Assembly (NCBI GenBank): GCA_946539105.1
Contig: CAMNHG010000102.1
Span: 1-5,318, forward strand
DNA length: 5,318 nucleotides
Reading direction: 5' to 3'
Source: an uncultured Clostridia bacterium
GTDB taxonomy: Bacteria; Bacillota; Clostridia; Oscillospirales; Acutalibacteraceae
Of the stretch, positions 4,039 to 5,318 are shown piece after piece; the first letter of the stretch is position 1; the number at the start of each line of letters is the position of its first letter. Position numbers and translations under genes: made by a program. The notes below the pieces were generated by a model. The model searched no databases. It saw nothing but the letters and a program-made list of their open reading frames with translations, and was not told the origin of the DNA.

Positions 4039-4203
4039 AGATTAACTGAAAGTGTGGTGAAGGAGCAGGACGTAGCCCAGTGCGGGCGCGCCGCTCATAC
4101 CCGAACGGAGCAAAAACCCTATTTTGTACCGCTTAGCGGCTTGTAGTTCAGGGTCGCGCAAAGCGCGAAAGACCACAAACGCCCTTAAGGCGTTTGCTTT
4201 TTT
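4039..4203 (+). ncRNA. Candidate structured small RNA, about 165 nt
   Basis: The unit has its own promoter and terminator and no convincing ORF (the best is an 18-codon GTG frame). Visible helices are TGTGGT (4053-4058)/ACCACA (4172-4177), GCCC (4075-4078)/GGGC (4084-4087), CCCT (4117-4120)/AGGG (4150-4153) enclosing CCGC (4129-4132)/GCGG (4136-4139), and the perfect TCGCGC (4154-4159)/GCGCGA (4163-4168). The long-range TGTGGT/ACCACA pairing would close a multibranched fold and overlaps the terminator stem by two bases. I do not recognise it as 6S, SRP, tmRNA, RNase P, a T-box or a common riboswitch. It may be a trans-acting RNA, or an attenuated leader for the downstream recombinase. Confidence 0.55.
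4176..4203 (+). terminator. Intrinsic terminator of the small RNA unit
   Basis: CAAACGCC (4176-4183) pairs perfectly with GGCGTTTG (4189-4196) around CTTAA and is followed by C and six T (4198-4203). Confidence 0.9.
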
Positions 4204-4212
4204 ACTCCCCTG

Positions 4213-4262
4213 AATTATACAAAATATTTATTTTGTATAATTATTCTAATTTAGAATTATAC
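4213..4262. promoter_or_regulatory. Alternating AATTATAC half-sites with a perfect 30-bp palindrome
   Basis: A 14-bp arm (4213-4226) and its exact reverse complement (4229-4242) flank TT. A third half-site, AATTATAC (4255-4262), lies after a further inner palindrome, ATTCTAA-t-TTAGAAT (4243-4257). The three half-sites alternate in direction at 22- and 20-bp spacing, about two helical turns. The last lies in the -35 zone of the xer-like promoter, so an operator is the simplest reading. Read as 11+6+11 (4214-4241) the palindrome also has Xer/dif site geometry, with modest likeness of the right arm to XerD half-sites. Confidence 0.6.
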
Positions 4263-4275
4263 CCCTACCTTTTTG

Positions 4276-4284
4276 TGTTATAAT
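4276..4284 (+). promoter_or_regulatory. Extended -10 promoter of the xer-like gene
   Basis: TGTTATAAT combines the TGn extension (4276-4278) with a perfect TATAAT (4279-4284). No -35 consensus is visible at the expected distance, which is normal for extended -10 promoters. The transcript would start near 4291, leaving a leader of about 78 bases. Confidence 0.75.
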
Positions 4285-4312
4285 GCTTTTGTTATCAATA
4301 AAACCTTATTCT

Positions 4313-4338
4313 CTGTCATTCTTGAGTGAGGATGACAG
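4313..4338 (+). other. Leader hairpin of the xer-like mRNA
   Basis: CTGTCATTC (4313-4321) pairs with GGATGACAG (4330-4338), with one U-G pair and an 8-base loop (TTGAGTGA). No U-tract follows. It leaves the AGGTGA ribosome binding site (4359-4364) free, so it may stabilise the 5' end or bind a regulator. Confidence 0.5.
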
Positions 4339-4368
4339 TAAAATAATTATTTAGATTCAGGTGATTTT

Positions 4369-5318
4369 ATGGCTGTTGATTTTCGTGATGAGTCGTTTCC
4401 TATCTTAAAGGAATATCTTTTTTATCAGCAGACGGTTCGGCAGAAATCTCCCAAGACCGTTGACGAATATTTTTTAGATCTCAGAATGTTCTTTCGTTTT
4501 ATGAAGGTCTTTCGCAAGAAGGTTTCCAAGGATACCGAGTTTGAGGAAATTAAAATTGACGATATAGATTTGGACTTTCTTAAAAAGATTGATTTGACTG
4601 ACGCGTATGAGTATATGAACTACCTGCAACGAGAGCGCGGTCTGAACGCCTCCTCCCGAGCTCGCAAGTGCTCGAGCTTGAAGGGCTTTTTTAAGTATAT
4701 CACCAAGAAAAAGCATTATCTTACCTCCGACCCGGTCGAAGAGCTTGAACTCCCTAAAAAGAAAAAGGCTCTGCCAAAGTATCTTACCTTGGAGCAGAGC
4801 ATTGAGCTTTTGAACGCCGTTGAGGGTGCTTATAAGGAGCGCGATTACGCGATTATCACGCTTTTTTTGAATTGCGGATTGCGTGTGTCAGAAATGGCAG
4901 GCTTAAATTACACCGATATCCGCTCCGACAACACCGTCAGGATTCTCGGTAAGGGCAACAAGGAACGCGTAATTTACCTAAATCAGGCTTGCATTGACGC
5001 GATAAACGACTATATGCGCGTCCGCCCTGTTGACGAGGTTAAGGACAAAAACGCGCTGTTTATCAGCCGCAACAACAACCGAATGTCCGTCAAGACGATT
5101 CAGGCTATGGTCTATAAGTATCTCGAGAAAATCGGTCTTTCCTCTCAGGGCTATTCCTGCCATAAATTGCGCCATACCGCCGCAACATTGATGTACCAGC
5201 ACGGCGGTGTTGACGTTAGGGTTCTAAAGGACGTTTTAGGGCACGAAAACTTAGGCACAACCGAGATTTACACCCACCTGAGCAATGAGCAAATGAAAAA
5301 CGCCGCAGAGGCAAATCC
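4369..5318 (+). CDS. XerC/XerD-like tyrosine recombinase, 3' end cut by window
   Basis: A two-domain site-specific recombinase, related to the XerC/XerD enzymes that resolve chromosome dimers at dif. The 316 visible residues include an N-terminal SAM-like core-binding domain (about 8-125, with KTVDEYFLDLRMFFRFM and SSLKGFFKYI). The catalytic domain follows: Arg172 in GLRVSE, Lys195 in GKGNKER, His265-x2-Arg268 in HKLRHTA, His292 in LGHENL and Tyr301 in EIYTHL. All active-site residues are present, and probably only a few C-terminal residues are missing. The start has AGGTGA at 4359-4364, four bases upstream. It is slightly longer than classical Xer proteins because of an acidic insert around residues 52-75. 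It has its own promoter and is separated from the small RNA by a terminator. I read it as a host Xer-type gene beside the element, but an element-encoded second recombinase is possible. Confidence 0.9.
   Translation, partial: MAVDFRDESFPILKEYLFYQQTVRQKSPKTVDEYFLDLRMFFRFMKVFRKKVSKDTEFEEIKIDDIDLDFLKKIDLTDAYEYMNYLQRERGLNASSRARKCSSLKGFFKYITKKKHYLTSDPVEELELPKKKKALPKYLTLEQSIELLNAVEGAYKERDYAIITLFLNCGLRVSEMAGLNYTDIRSDNTVRILGKGNKERVIYLNQACIDAINDYMRVRPVDEVKDKNALFISRNNNRMSVKTIQAMVYKYLEKIGLSSQGYSCHKLRHTAATLMYQHGGVDVRVLKDVLGHENLGTTEIYTHLSNEQMKNAAEAN

Overview
The window looks like chromosomal DNA of a Clostridia-type Firmicute (my guess is the Oscillospiraceae/Ruminococcaceae range) carrying part or all of a small integrative element that replicates by rolling circle. 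The organism call rests on the AAAGGAG-type ribosome binding sites, TTGACA/TATAAT promoters, short intergenic U-tract terminators and the style of the Xer-like recombinase at the right end. No element boundary (att repeat) could be identified, so the split between element and host is inference.

Layout. Positions 1-400 hold a small Cys-containing protein gene (108-347, +) that ends in a strong bidirectional terminator. Converging on it is a 106-residue orphan gene on the minus strand (529-849), with an excellent ribosome binding site and its own terminator-like hairpin (441-491). Positions 850-2110, about 1.26 kb, contain no credible gene. They hold a 515-base tract (887-1401) without a single T on the + strand, then nested inverted repeats (1577-1686, 1728-1761). 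After these comes an origin-like region (1843-2090) with direct repeats, two hairpins, 24-bp iterons and a sequence closely resembling the phiX174 gene A nick site. This leads into a HUH-endonuclease replication initiator (2111-3043), itself full of perfect hairpins. A 58-codon ORF without a standard start codon (3043-3219) and a strong terminator (3254-3314) follow.

Positions 3334-3935 hold a promoter and a 188-residue tyrosine recombinase that is essentially only a catalytic domain and may be translated from a leaderless mRNA. Positions 4003-4203 look like a free-standing structured RNA gene with a palindromic operator over its promoter and its own terminator. Positions 4213-4368 contain alternating AATTATAC half-sites, including a perfect 14+2+14 palindrome, an extended -10 promoter and a leader hairpin. 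They precede a XerC/XerD-like recombinase (4369 to beyond the right edge).

Working model (inference): the initiator nicks upstream of its own gene and displaces the + strand, and the small recombinase inserts or excises the element. The hairpin-dense DNA and the T-free tract would then be features of its single-stranded form. No capsid, coat, Zot-like or mobilization gene is visible, so it could be an integrative plasmid, a satellite, or part of a larger single-stranded phage.
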